Below are positions 1-9,540 of a stretch of 25,016 nucleotides of DNA, piece by piece. A program made the position numbers and the translations under genes. The notes beneath the pieces are model-generated. The model did not search any database. It had not been told where the DNA came from and was given only the letters and a program-made list of their open reading frames with translations. This DNA comes from Phoronis australis (lineage: Eukaryota > Phoronida > Phoronidae), in assembly GCA_002633005.1 (NCBI GenBank), contig NMRA01001219.1, positions 13,878 to 38,893 on the forward strand, read 5' to 3'. Numbering within the stretch: the first letter of the stretch is position 1; every line of letters starts with the position of its first letter.

Positions 1-6
1 AGTGCC

Positions 7-14
7 TATAAATT
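7..14 (+). promoter_or_regulatory. TATA box of the PC4-like gene
   Basis: TATAAATT lies 59 bases before the ATG at 73, leaving a short 5' leader of roughly 30-35 bases if transcription starts about 30 bases downstream. A TATA box with a short leader and an uninterrupted frame suits a compact virus-like or transposon gene more than a typical host gene. Confidence 0.5.
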
Positions 15-72
15 GAGCGACTCCGTGTTTCAAATCATTCGACGATATTTTCGCAGAACGGAACACACCAAA

Positions 73-441
73 ATGGAACAGACTAAAATGCATCCACTTG
101 GCAGGAACATATTTGTAACCGTGCAGGACTTCAAGGGTCGTAAAGTGGTACACATTCGACGTTATGACGAAGACAACCCTCGACCGGGCGTACTTTTCCC
201 GACAAAGACTGGAATCTGTCTCACTGAAGGTGAATACGAGAAACTCAAGGGATTCATTGAGATCGTGAACGAAGACCTGAAAAAAATTAAAGAAAAAAAC
301 AGTGTGCCTACCAAGAAACGTAAAACGACCGCTCCTCCAAACCTACCGATTTTGAACCCAGCGCAAGGAGCAGAGAACAAATGCGCGTTTGAAATACGGA
401 ATTGGACCGACAACGCTACCGACAGCCAAGAACTCTTTTGA
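73..441 (+). CDS. PC4/Sub1-type single-stranded DNA-binding coactivator-like protein
   Basis: The 122-residue protein starts at the first in-frame ATG (73, in a good AAAATGG context); a second ATG follows at 88. Residues about 10-70 match the C-terminal domain of transcriptional coactivator p15 (PC4). Visible marks are LGRNIFVTVQDFKGRKVVHI, then IRRYDED, GVLFPTKTGICLT and the helix EYEKLKGFIEIVNEDL. In known members this fold dimerises, binds single-stranded DNA and acts in transcription or replication. The basic KKRK at residues 81-84 could be a nuclear signal. The usual Ser-rich N-terminal region is absent, and the tail after residue 85 is unrecognised. There is no intron and no internal stop, although the neighbouring ATPase frame is broken. 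It could instead be a retrocopy of the cellular gene, but the TATA box and the neighbours favour an element gene. Confidence 0.75.
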   Translation: MEQTKMHPLGRNIFVTVQDFKGRKVVHIRRYDEDNPRPGVLFPTKTGICLTEGEYEKLKGFIEIVNEDLKKIKEKNSVPTKKRKTTAPPNLPILNPAQGAENKCAFEIRNWTDNATDSQELF

Positions 442-694
442 ACCGAAGTGACCCAGCAAACGATATAGACGGAGGCGGTAACATAGCGCAACAGACGGTG
501 AATGGAACTGCTAAGAGACACTAAATTTAAATATCTGATTAATGTTGCACTGATCTGAATACTGTGTTAGTCAAGATTTGATAACGATAAAATGAATCAA
601 TTGTTGAAATCGTTTCCATTGTTGTTCTTGTAACCCGTACAAAATTAATGTAAGTAACTCCTATCGTTCAGTCTGTCACGAGATACAGCGTAGC
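442..694 (+). other. Spacer between the PC4-like gene and the ATPase remnant
   Basis: No supported coding sequence. A GTAAGT sits near 649 but no convincing exon precedes it. This is probably intergenic sequence of the left element. Confidence 0.4.
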
Positions 695-883
695 ATGGAC
701 GTGAGACTCGCTCACCCGTTCACATCGAGTGGAAAAACTCAATGGACCATGCGACTTTTGCAAAACGCCACTACGATGATTCATCCTCCCCCGTACACTG
801 TGACATATTGTTTCGGCGAATATCAAGATATATTTGCTAATTTGACCCACGTCCACTTTGTCGAAGGGTTGCCCGAACTTTAA
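695..883 (+). pseudogene. Truncated P-loop ATPase fragment (packaging-ATPase-like)
   Basis: A 62-residue frame from the ATG at 695 to TAA at 883. It resembles the N-terminal part of a multicopy P-loop ATPase family found with large DNA transposons and virus-like elements of invertebrates. Visible marks are AHPFT, the end of a Walker A motif (SSGKT), the PPP run followed by a hydrophobic strand and CFGEYQ, and FVEGLPEL at the end. The Walker A motif is short: its glycine-rich front is missing between HPFT and SSGKT, consistent with a small in-frame deletion. The frame then stops at once, whereas family members run to a few hundred residues. It is therefore probably non-functional. The family assignment comes from memory of the motif pattern, not from a search. 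Confidence 0.5.
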
Positions 884-1350
884 TATATAGACGTTCATTT
901 ATTGGCGACGCGTGTGCATGTGCCCAGTTGTTTGGTTCGAAACGCACGTAATGAACCTAGTAACAAGAAACACACGTTTGGTGAAATTTATTAAAGTATC
1001 CAGCACACTATTGAATTGCAAAATTCGCAAACGGGTTCAAATTGTACTTAATCAACCCTAGCGTTTGTCAGTCCAGTTTACGCAATGATTATGTAAGATT
1101 TGCCAAAGCTCAGACGTTGCTATGTTTATATTTGTGAACGAAAACTTCACGTCACACTTCGCATTCATCTACTTTTATTCAATTTTGTATGTCGTTAGTA
1201 ATACTCGGTTAAACCTGAAAAGTTTCTTTTCTCTCTTAGTTGGTCAGGCTATTCCCAACACTATACCTACCTGTAAGAGAGGTGCGCGTTCACCTACTTT
1301 TATCCCAAACGACAAGTGTTCGACGACGGCGTCACCACTGGACCTTTGAA
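884..1350. other. Non-coding stretch of the left element
   Basis: AT-rich sequence between the ATPase remnant and the tandem duplication. The open frames here are short and show no recognisable motif. I see nothing else to annotate. Confidence 0.4.
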
Positions 1351-1480
1351 CATTTAATTCGGACATTTGATCAGTTTGCTATAGACTACTTTTCCGAAGG
1401 TTTTGATGATTTTAACATTTAATTCGGACATTTGAACAATTTGCTATAGACTATTTTTCTGAACGTTTTGATGATTTTAT
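1351..1480. repeat. 65-bp direct tandem duplication, two copies
   Basis: CATTTAATTCGGACATTTGA begins at 1351 and again at 1416. Both copies continue through a TTTGCTATAGACTA block and end in TTTTGATGATTTTA. The copies differ by a handful of substitutions, so the duplication is not recent. It lies just inside the terminal repeat. Confidence 0.85.
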
Positions 1481-1533
1481 ATTCGTATGATTTTTGTAGT
1501 GTTGGTTTGTCATTAATACACCCCGTTTAAACG

Positions 1534-1985
1534 CTATCGGTTTTATGTTCTGCGTTAGCTGGTCGCTTCTTATTATTACGAGTACGATTCGCTCAGTACC
1601 GTCGGGGCCTGGGTTAGACTTTACGCGACATCTGTTGTTGGGTTGGGTGGTTATCCCCTTTTGTATACGCCTTTGTTTTTGATGAGACAGAACACACAAT
1701 ATACACGACAGTCGGCTCACACGAATTAAGGTAATCCACGTTTTGTTCTTGTCATCCCTCTTTTGTTTCGATTCTCGATCCGTCGCTAGGAGCCTCAAAA
1801 CGGGTTTCGAGGTGCCTCTCTAACTAATTAAACCTATTACGTCATGAGGCGTGACGTCATTGACACATCCGTCCGGTAGGTGTCCCTTCCGATCGCAGTT
1901 ATCCCACGTGACCTTTTCCTTTCACATAGATGACCTTTGACCGAGACCCGCAAAACAGGGCGGCTAAACCTCTTACTATACTACT
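1534..1985 (-). repeat. Terminal inverted repeat, left copy (pairs with 24544-25016)
   Basis: Read on the minus strand from 1985 to 1534, this matches 24544-25016 along its whole length with scattered substitutions and small indels. The pairing continues to the last base of the window, so the true repeat may be longer. The minus-strand open frame across it (1798 to 1451) is not a gene: the right copy differs by two 4-base insertions that break that frame. The inner end starts AGTAGTATAGTAAG, with AG at the terminus as in Polintons. Confidence 0.85.
1837..1942 (-). promoter_or_regulatory. CRE / E-box / DR1 cluster in the left terminal repeat
   Basis: Seen: TTACGTCA (1837-1844), a perfect palindromic CRE TGACGTCA (1852-1859), CACGTG (1905-1910) running into a decayed TGACCTTTTCC half, and TGACCTTTGACC (1931-1942), a direct repeat of nuclear-receptor half sites spaced by one base. 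The same sites occur in the same order in the right copy. Inferred: a promoter or enhancer driving transcription into the element. Site function is not shown by sequence alone. Confidence 0.5.
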
Positions 1986-2248
1986 GATTTCATTGCTCTT
2001 ACCAATGAATGTCAACGGCACTAGTAAACACAATATCAATACAACTCTGATAGTCTCAATCCTTTTGTCGGCAAAGGAAATAGAATCCTAGTACGGCAAG
2101 GAATGATTTGAGACCGCCTTTATCAGATGAGAAGGTCTAATGCTATCTTCATTTTAGCCAGCTAAAAAGAATACAGGCAGCATTAATGTTGCGCTCAATT
2201 GGTTTAATAGGCAACATGTTCTGTGAATGAGAAAGGATTCTTTTTCAG

Positions 2249-2668
2249 ATTTGTCTATGGATAAGTTTGAAATAAAAGAGTGGCAACCTGGCTTGATTCA
2301 CAAGGAACAAAGCAATTTTACATTCAGTATGAGCATAAGGACGGACATGGCGATCGGGAGGGGTAGCGATCTTCATCCCAACTTCTGGTTTGACATGTAT
2401 GTCACCCACGAGAAAGGAACCGAATCTAGCGCAAAAGGAGTAGATATTCTTTCACATTATTCTCTGAAAGATCGTAAGATGGAGCTAGCGAAAGATGTCG
2501 TCAAAGAAGTGCAAGGAAGAGCATCTCTTAAAATTAAGAGTTCCTGCCGCAGGGATTTCTTCGTTTGTGCCAGTGTCCATGCGTTCGTCAATGCCACGTT
2601 TGACGAATTCGACTTTCTGGAAAACAACACTAAGTGCAGCACAAAGCTCAATGTGGCATGCACTCAAT
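2249..2668 (+). CDS. Exon: ~140-residue extracellular module
   Basis: The exon follows the acceptor TTCTTTTTCAG at 2238-2248 and ends before the strong donor GTAAGTAC at 2669. It is 420 nt, symmetric phase 1-1, with no stop. The product starts about at LSMDKFEIKEW and is rich in predicted strands. Potential N-glycosylation sites are in SNFTF, VNATF and ENNTK. Four cysteines are near the end (SSCRRDFFVCASV and TKCSTKLNVACT). The 'C-x6-aromatic-C' near the end recalls an uncharacterised module that I have seen alternating with EGF and SEA domains in invertebrate mosaic proteins, but I cannot name a family. The open frame extends a little upstream to 2227 only because the intron lacks a stop there. 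Confidence 0.65.
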
Positions 2669-2769
2669 GTAAGTACAAAATAACATTTTGAAAAATTCCT
2701 AACAGAAAAATGTCTCAATAATACGGTGGCTGTTAAAGGACTACACGGCAGCTTTTTTTCTCCGTTGCT

Positions 2770-2916
2770 AACTCTATCGATAGACTTATTAACTCTATCA
2801 ATAGACTTGCTAACTCTATCGATAGACTTAGTAACTCTATTGATAAACTTACAAAATCTACCGATAGACTTACTACCTTTAGTCATGGACTTGGTATCTC
2901 TATCGATTGACTTATT
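2770..2916. repeat. 21-bp minisatellite, seven units
   Basis: The unit is AACTCTATCGATAGACTTATT with increasing divergence toward the end. The ATCGAT core is palindromic in the best units. It lies 100 bases inside the intron after the first exon. Because 21 is divisible by three it leaves open frames with heptad-like repeats on both strands, which are not evidence of a gene. Confidence 0.9.
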
Positions 2917-2935
2917 ATCTGAACTTGGCGTATCC

Positions 2936-2943
2936 TATAAATA
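2936..2943 (+). promoter_or_regulatory. TATA-box-like sequence after the 21-bp repeat
   Basis: CCTATAAATAGAGC closely resembles the context of the TATA box at 7-14 (CCTATAAATTGAGC), and both are followed by ACTCCG at a short distance. No gene with a supportable start follows, so it may be a chance match or a relic of an element promoter. Confidence 0.3.
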
Positions 2944-3958
2944 GAGCTTGCCACTCCGAGAGTTTGCAATGGGAATTTCCGGCTGCCTGTTCGACTGAGT
3001 TGTCATCGAGAGATGTAGTTATCAAATCAAGCCTAATTTCATTGCTTCACTTTCATGTTGTTTTTACTGTTCATTAAGCAAAACTCTCGAGGTATGGCTC
3101 TATACAATCAACGACTTCTCGACACTTTAGTCAACAAAACCGACAATTACAGTGGTCAATCTTCATAAGCACCCACCTGTGGCCCTGAGGGATGCAGAGT
3201 GTAGTTTGGCCTCTGATATGTTTTCAGGTCCAGTCGTAGAACCTCTTTCGACGACCTATCATAATACATTTTATAAAAAGACATTTTGGGGTGTTAAAAT
3301 CGTGTTACAGTATTTTACGGAAAGTTGTTACATTTGTCCTAGTTGAAAATGTTTAGGACTGATTTCTGAGTAGTAGGCCTTCTGCTCTCTGTAGTATTTA
3401 CTTGCTATACCCGTGAAATAAAATTAGAAAAAAAATGAAAAATTCAACTGGCTTGTACATATAAAAGAACCCAATCCAATAAGCGTACTTCGTGCTGCGG
3501 ACAAAAAACAGTGCATTTGCCAATTATTCTGCTCTTGGCAGACTGTCCTACTTTTTTGATCCCCCCCTCAGTCACACCATCTAAATATTCCATTTTTGAC
3601 ACGTTGCCGTATATTATTGTAATTTCTCAAGCGACATAGCCATATGTTCCCGCTCTACTAAAAATGGGATGTATCCTTGCGTTTTATGACACCCACAATT
3701 TCCCATTCAATTGTAAAAACATCTCCCCGTTCGACAAAAAACGCTGTCGATTAGTCTGTGTGTTGCAGCAAACATTTCACCTTACTTTTTGGCTTAGACC
3801 TAGATGTCCTGCTTTTTTCCTGAAGCTGCTATTTTCGATCCAGTGGTTCCATTTTTGGTTCTTGATTGTTGACCTCGACAACTATGCAACAGGTATTCAA
3901 AATAACATTGTTTTTAATGAATATTGTTATTTTCCAGAGTCCAACTTGTTGAGTAACC
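2944..3958. other. Intron sequence without recognisable gene
   Basis: AT-rich intron. The open frames (for example 3152-3346) are short, have no known motifs and are not framed by convincing splice sites. Nothing else seen. Confidence 0.4.
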
Positions 3959-4039
3959 TAACGCTAACATGCGGTGACTGTAACATAACGCTAACATGCG
4001 GTGACTGTAACATAACGCTAACATGCGGTACCTGTACAG
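3959..4039. repeat. 27-bp tandem repeat, three units
   Basis: Units of TAACGCTAACATGCGGTGAC plus TGTAACA start at 3959, 3986 and 4013. The first two are identical and the third changes GTGACTGTAACA to GTACCTGTACAG. The repeat is intronic, and the open frame crossing it (3664-4065) is most likely non-coding. Confidence 0.9.
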
Positions 4040-4860
4040 GATCTCTTGTTAACCTAAACATGTAGTAGGACATTAACTTTTACTTTCTGAACAAAAGATT
4101 TATTTTTACACTTTTCTGGACAGTCCTAATATGATGAGCTCCCATAGTACATGTCAAAGCTATACTGTATATGTTTGCCCATTTTTATCCGTGACTTTTA
4201 TAGATGAAGCTTCTGATGAGTGGTTTTTACAGTAAATCTTCCCCTTTAAAAGGTCAAAACTATAGCCTAGCCGCGAAACTGCTCGGGACTAAAAAAATAC
4301 AGTTTCTCGCGAGATTTTGTTTAAGCATGGGTACCAAAGTTTGTAGTGGCTGCCTCAAATGGATTTTCTGCACGAACAGAAAAGTCAGCACGTCTAAGGC
4401 GAGAGGAGTGTGGCAGTGAAGACGACCACGAGGGTCCGGAACTGAAGGGGCAGCAATCTGATTTTGACAAATGATTGGCAAAGTTGCATCCATGTCCACA
4501 GTCATCATTACCTTGCCCCGAGCCTTTAAGTGACCAAAAGGTGGCAGGCAAGGTAAAACTTTTGCGAAGTGTATAACTGATGTCATCCACGGGGGTTGGA
4601 GTGCAGGTATACACGTAGCTAAAACGGATGTCGACCGGTGATTGAGGGGAGTGAAAGTTGTGTCGCAATTTGGGTAAAGCTAGGTAATGGCTGAAGCGAA
4701 AGTGGAGTTGACCAAGGGAAGGTCACGACCACAATCCTCCCCCAGACACTAAAACAAATCTCCACATGCCTACGTGAAAGCATGATGGGAGACAGAGGGA
4801 GATGATGACATCATGAATGGCCCAGGTGGTTTTACGTATGCATAATTGTGTATTTTTCAG
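4040..4860. other. Intron sequence, possible unidentified repeat at 4330-4690
   Basis: Overlapping open frames on both strands at 4260-4668 and a somewhat GC-richer composition suggest an old insertion or a decayed coding relic. No domain could be recognised and the frames are broken. The end of the stretch is the pyrimidine-rich acceptor of the next exon. Confidence 0.3.
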
Positions 4861-4955
4861 TTGACGTCCTCCTTGTTTTGAACGTCACGTGGAGTGATTA
4901 CACTAATATGGATAACCAAACTAAAGAATCTTTGAAGAGGGATGTTGCAAAAGCG
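4861..4955 (+). CDS. Exon: first part of SEA domain 1
   Basis: Acceptor TGTGTATTTTTCAG ends at 4860; donor GTAAGAC begins at 4956. The exon is 95 nt, entering in phase 1 and leaving in phase 0. It encodes DVLLVLNVTWSDYTNMDN followed by QTKESLKRDVAKA. This has the shape of a SEA-domain start: a hydrophobic strand, a W-x-x-Y/L turn, then the 'S/T-x-x-x-L/F-x-x-x-V' first helix. NVT and NQT are possible glycosylation sites. The entry phase matches the exit of the exon ending at 2668, and the exit phase matches the exon at 15768. SEA domains are extracellular ferredoxin-like folds common in mucins, membrane serine proteases and proteoglycans. The exon is easily missed because it is short and is followed by a 10.8-kb intron. 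Confidence 0.7.
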
Positions 4956-5330
4956 GTAAGACACGAAAACGGTGACGAACATGACTTTGTTTGGGGGTTG
5001 TCGTAGAAACCCGTTCAAGATCACATTGCTGTTACCGCTGGTCGCTCAGGGCCTACTGCGGGAGGAACTATTACCGCGGGAGCGGAATATTTTTCTCCCT
5101 AAAACATTTACTACACACCGCTGAGAAATCCCTTAACACTGAAACTAAACTAAAACTACATGCAGACGGTTAATGTGTTCGTGGTGAGTGGCCATTGAAC
5201 ATAGTAAAACATTTTGCTGTACATGTAAGTGGTTAGTTTTGGAGATTGTGTGTTACGCTTTCGTGTTTATAGTCGGTTGGCCAGATCTCATAGCGTTCAT
5301 CTTTGTATTGTTGTGCTTAGTTACTTCAAT

Positions 5331-7503
5331 ATGGCTGCTCCCATGGAGTGTGATGCCTGTATAATTCAAGGTTTATCACACAGCACAAAATTGTGATGTC
5401 AGAGCCTAAAGAAGCTTAGGAAAGCTTCCTGACGAAAGCTGATTCACTGTGGAACTCTGTAGATCAGTAGATCAAAAAGAAGAAGAGGTGTCACAAACGT
5501 TTGTGCAGAAAACAGCTGCATCTCCTGGTAGCCTACACAGTATACTGCTGAGTGCTGTAGACTAGAAGACCAAGAGTCAGACCAAAAAATTGAAAGGACA
5601 TAGAACGGCATAGCAACGTTTCAAGGCACCAACAGTAGTACTAAAGCTGAAGTTGCTGAAAGTGATACAGATGTTATCCAAGATTTCCCAAGAAAATCAA
5701 TTATACTTCCAAAATCTGAAACACCCAATTAACTTGAACAAGATAGGAACATTCTGAAACATGAGTGCATCATTTGTTAGCAGGAAAAGTACATTATGGG
5801 CCACATTTCAAGAAAGAGAAAGAAGTATAGCTTTCAAAAACAGGTACGTGTTTTTGAAAAATACATCTTGGTGTTTTCCATGTGTGTTTCAGTATTATCA
5901 CCAGTTGTTTTTTAACTTGTTCAGCCCCTTGACTGCCTAGGCCTTAGACAATACTGCTGACCCAGTAGAGACGATGATCATACTATAGGTACTTCATATG
6001 CCGGATACTTTTCGGCAAATTATGTTCCTATAAGTTTAGAAGTACCGCATAGAGAGATGCCTCTGAGGAGGTCGTTAATGTTTTCATTTGTTCCCAGTTT
6101 AAACAAATACTCCTGCAATCCTGTTTTTCGAACACTCCATTCAGTTGCCACATCGACACTGCTTGCGCTAAGGGATAATCCTATGGCGTTATACTGTGGG
6201 TGTGATTTTAAAGCACTTTAAGTCTAAAATTTTTGAGAAGGTTAAATGGAGTAGATAGTTGCAAACAACATGCCCAAGTGGCCGTCATCCCCTGCCGTAG
6301 TCTCAATTTTTTGTAAACATTAATTACTTAGGTAGCAGCTGCAATGATAATTAAATTAAAGTGCCTAAGTGGCCATCGTCGCCGTCGAAATTTGAGGACG
6401 ATGGAAGCCACTGTCCATTTCGTCAAACGTCGATTACCTTAAGTGTAAATCGATTGACTATGGTTTGAGCATCTGATTTAAAAAAAATAAATTTCAATCA
6501 CTGCACAGGTATATCAGCTGATTTATTTTCAGCTGCATCTACTGATCTAATTATTAGACGATCAACATTATTAGGCTACAGATCAGACGGCATGTAAATT
6601 TGTTAGGCTGGTGGTGGATCAGCTCCTGATACGTCCGTCTGAAAAAGTTGCATGCCAACTCACTCATAGTTGAATGTTAAATTAGTGTTAACAGTTCGGG
6701 TTTTTTTTAGTTGGACTTGTATCGCAAGCAACAGCTCAGTCCAGAGCCCTGAATATGCAAATGAAATTCAAAGATAAAGACCTTGTGTCTTAGAAGCCAA
6801 GTACCACAGATCATCATGCTGTAAAAAAGAGAAAGACAAAGATTGTGGAGAGTGACGAATCCCCAGTTTTCAGAGATGTTTTTCTACAGTTTTGTTTGGA
6901 GTTCATTGAATCAAAGCTTCTAGCACATGGAGATGTCATTTGCCTTTCAAAAATAAAGCAAGACTTTGAAGCTGTTCTTCAGAAAGCTGGTGTGCATGAA
7001 GTTATTTGGACAGGCAATCTTAAGAAATATTGTTGAAGCTACTCACTGTTGTAGTTTGTGCCTGACTAAGAGATACGAAAGTGAATTGAGGCTAGTGTTC
7101 AATAATTCACTTGCTGACTCTAATTAACACAGCCCATTGTAACATATTTTGAATCAAACGTTTGCCCAAATAGTGCCCGCCTCCAAACAAGGACTTAGTG
7201 TTTGACCCTTCATTGCCTGCGGGCTAATCACCAGTGTGCAGTGCTGTACCCTCTCTAATCGACCATAGTTGGCTCCTTGGCGGTGGAGCTTTGCAGTTAA
7301 TATGTATGGCAATGACCGCATCTCCATTGACAGTACTAAACGATGAACGCTGCAAGTGCAAAAAGAACATGTGTGCTGGGAAACTGAGTTTGTGCTGCAA
7401 TGCTGGGTCAAACTGTACAGAAATGTGCAGCTGTGACAACTGTAGTAACATCAGCAACACTGACTGCATAACATTGGATAGTTCTTTGACAGGCCAACCC
7501 TAA
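5331..7503 (+). pseudogene. Decayed multicopy gene with N-terminal Cys motif and C-terminal CXC-like cluster
   Basis: Three coding-like traces lie in order. At 5331 an ATG opens MAAPMECDACIIQ, and the same frame later gives HECIIC at 5760, interrupted by stops. At 6752-7033 a second frame gives FRDVFLQFCLEFIESK and NLKKYC, with one TAG upstream in frame. At 7234-7500 a third frame carries a cluster of ten cysteines (7351-7452; CKCKKNMC... CTEMCSCDNC) like the CXC-type C-termini of transposon-derived invertebrate proteins. A donor-like CAG|GTACGTG at 5843 and a polypyrimidine-AG at 6701-6710 could mark an old intron, but the phases do not agree. I believe it belongs to a multicopy uncharacterised family with this layout, from memory only. 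It is clearly inactive, and its function is unknown. Confidence 0.45.
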
Positions 7504-7619
7504 ATAGACCTCCAACCCCGTTATTTCCTTTTTTGTATTAAAAAGTTAATTTTATTTGTTGATTAAGTCATAGAAAGTACATACTTTGATCATTGTCATG
7601 TATTTGTCTCATACTGCTT

Positions 7620-7625
7620 AATAAA
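7620..7625 (+). terminator. Polyadenylation signal after the decayed gene
   Basis: AATAAA lies 117 bases after the stop at 7501-7503 in an AT-rich, UTR-like stretch. This would suit the 3' end of the decayed gene, but such hexamers are common in AT-rich DNA. Confidence 0.3.
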
Positions 7626-8406
7626 CGCTGTCAGAATAATCTATTTTAATACAGTCTTTGTGCACATTCACAGAGATCATTCAACTATATTGTTTTTGTA
7701 CTATAACATATTTCTGGTGTATTATGCAAACAAGCTGTGTTTTACACCATTAGTCAATGTTTTAGTCATTGAGGCACAAATTTTGCCCAGTCTCTAGTGT
7801 TTTGTGTTATTTTTGTTGCCTGACAATGCCAGAATAACTTCCTAGTAACATTCAGACTTAGTTTGCATTTGTGCCACTAGGTGTCTCTTTACATTTTTTT
7901 AAATTTCACTGTTCACAATTAATTTACAATAGTAAAACATGCAATGTGAGTGTAATATTGTTCAATACAATGCCACTGATGGGACCATATTACTTGTTTT
8001 ACAAAAAAGTCACCAAAACTGTTGTTTTTACAAATATAAGTTTACTAAGCTCTTTGGTGATTATTAGGTAACTTCAAACTCAAATTTCTCAAAAATATGC
8101 AACTTTATATGTGAAACCTTTTTAGATTTTAAAAACACTCTAATAAATGAATTAGAAAACACCTAAATAAAATTGCCCCACTAAAGTACTCACAAAAAAC
8201 ATTTTCTAGAGGCCCTACAAAATCTGGCCCACCGACTATTAGTACTCGCGCAGCTGCTTAGTGTGTTTGGTTTCTGGTGCGAATTCCATTACCTTTTCTG
8301 TTATTGAATTGCCTAAAATGTTTCTTTTTTCATATCATATTAATAATACGGCTTGAAAAATATGCATTTAGAGTCCTGCCGCGCAGCTATTGAAGTTTGA
8401 GCTTCA
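7626..8406. other. AT-rich intron sequence
   Basis: No gene, repeat or motif that I can support. The 66-codon frame at 7871-8071 has no recognisable features. Confidence 0.4.
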
Positions 8407-9540
8407 GTGCTTGATTGCATGAAACAATCCCAAACAGGGATTCAACTAAGTTTCCTAACGACTATGTCACGGACCCACCTATCCAAAATTGAAAAAATTC
8501 AGAATAAAGGCATCAGGGCTGCACTAGAAACACATCGACTGATGCAATGCGCCATGTTCTTGGATTACCAAGCATCAAACAGCGACACAGGCATGCTCAA
8601 GTCAAGGCACTCTTCCGAGTGGCATCTGACCACCTCCTGCACAAAGAAATAGGAGTGGATAAGGGTAGCCAACTCAAACGCGGACGACCTTGGATGGCTC
8701 AGGCGGAGGATACGGTTGCTTCACTGTGCAGGACTGGGAGCATAAGGAGAGACAAAGAGTGGATAACTATTAGGGACACATTGGCTAATTGCACAAAGGT
8801 TGTCATCACACTGGGACGGAAATGCCGAGAACGCAGTGAAATAGTTATGAACACTGAGGTCTGTGCACTCATTGAAGAGAACAGCAAACCAACGGATGCC
8901 ATTATCTTCACAGATGGGTCAGTCGTCAGGGGTGTCAAATCAGGCTGGGGATTCACAGCACGCGTGGGAGGTCGGTGTGTTGCAGAGCAAAGTGTTGCAT
9001 ACTTGATGACAACAGCAGCATGCGGATGGAAAAGCAGGCAGCCACAGCAGCTCTAGGATTGCTCCGTACCACCAGCTACACAGGGGCAGTGATTGCTACG
9101 ACTCACAGAGCATGCTATGCAAAATCATGAGTGGCTTCTTTAAACCAGAATGGAAAAAAACAAAAGAAGGAAGCAGGCTGAAACACCAGGTGTGGTTGTT
9201 TACCCCTGGACATGCTGGAGTGACTGGGAATGAAAGAGCAGATGACCTGGCAGGAAAGGCAGAGCTTTTGGAAGACGTTATTGGAGCGAGAAGGATGTTT
9301 TGATGACACTGAAAGGCCAGGAGATGGAGGCCCCCTCAGAAAGCACCACCCTGGAAAGACTAATTGAGCTTCATGCTGCCAGAGGAAGCGGCATCAGAAC
9401 CACCTTACGTGGAGAAAGTAGATACCGGATTAACCAGCTCAACATGGGAACCATCAGCAGTGTGACTTTTTCTTGACTGCTGCAGAGAAGGACTGAGCAC
9501 TTGTGGACCTGCCAAATGTGCAGTGATGGCTGTCCCTGAG
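8407..9540 (+). mobile_element. 5'-truncated, frameshifted LINE: post-RT region and RNase H domain
   Basis: Conceptual pieces in three frames follow the order expected for the C-terminal part of a LINE polyprotein. SRTHLSKIEKIQNKGIRAAL lies after the reverse transcriptase position. MRHVLGLPSIKQRHRHAQVK follows in a new frame. Then comes RNase H with its first acidic motif IIFTDGSV (Asp codon at 8913). The second acidic motif lies near 9030 after a frameshift, DSQSM starts at 9100 after another frame change, and PGHAGVTGNERADDLAGKA ends near 9265. A tail (LRGESRYRINQLNMGTIS, then LLQRRTEHLWTCQMC) runs to about 9525. Reverse transcriptase and endonuclease are absent, so this is a typical 5' truncation. 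An RNase H domain suggests an I/R1-like lineage. It has the same orientation as the host gene and lies in its intron. Confidence 0.8.

Larger units (their letters stand above)
1..1985. mobile_element. Right end of a large Polinton-like or virus-like DNA element
   Basis: Seen: the inner edge at 1985 is where similarity to the inverted copy at 24544-25016 stops, and the edge sequence reads AGTAGTATAGTAAG from the minus strand. Inside lie a compact TATA-driven PC4-type gene, a truncated P-loop ATPase frame on the same strand, a 65-bp tandem duplication and the terminal repeat. Known: Maverick/Polinton elements end in 5'-AG...TC-3', have long terminal inverted repeats and carry a packaging ATPase. 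Inferred: 1-1985 is the right end of such an element, with the body to the left of the window. No polymerase, integrase or capsid gene is in view, so the class is not proven. Confidence 0.45.

Noticed and set aside
1451-1798. 115-codon minus-strand frame in the left terminal repeat, including an NPGP sequence reminiscent of a 2A peptide
   Set aside because: The right copy of the repeat differs by two 4-base insertions that break the frame, so it is not maintained as coding. The residues before NPGP do not fit the 2A consensus, and the motif is shared only because the DNA is shared.
2726-2944. Leucine-rich heptad-like frame
   Set aside because: It is the translation of the 21-bp repeat in an intron, with open frames on both strands.
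4260-4668. Overlapping minus-strand frames of 108 and 115 codons
   Set aside because: No domain, no promoter or splice framing, and competing frames on the other strand; possibly an old insertion but not supportable as a gene.
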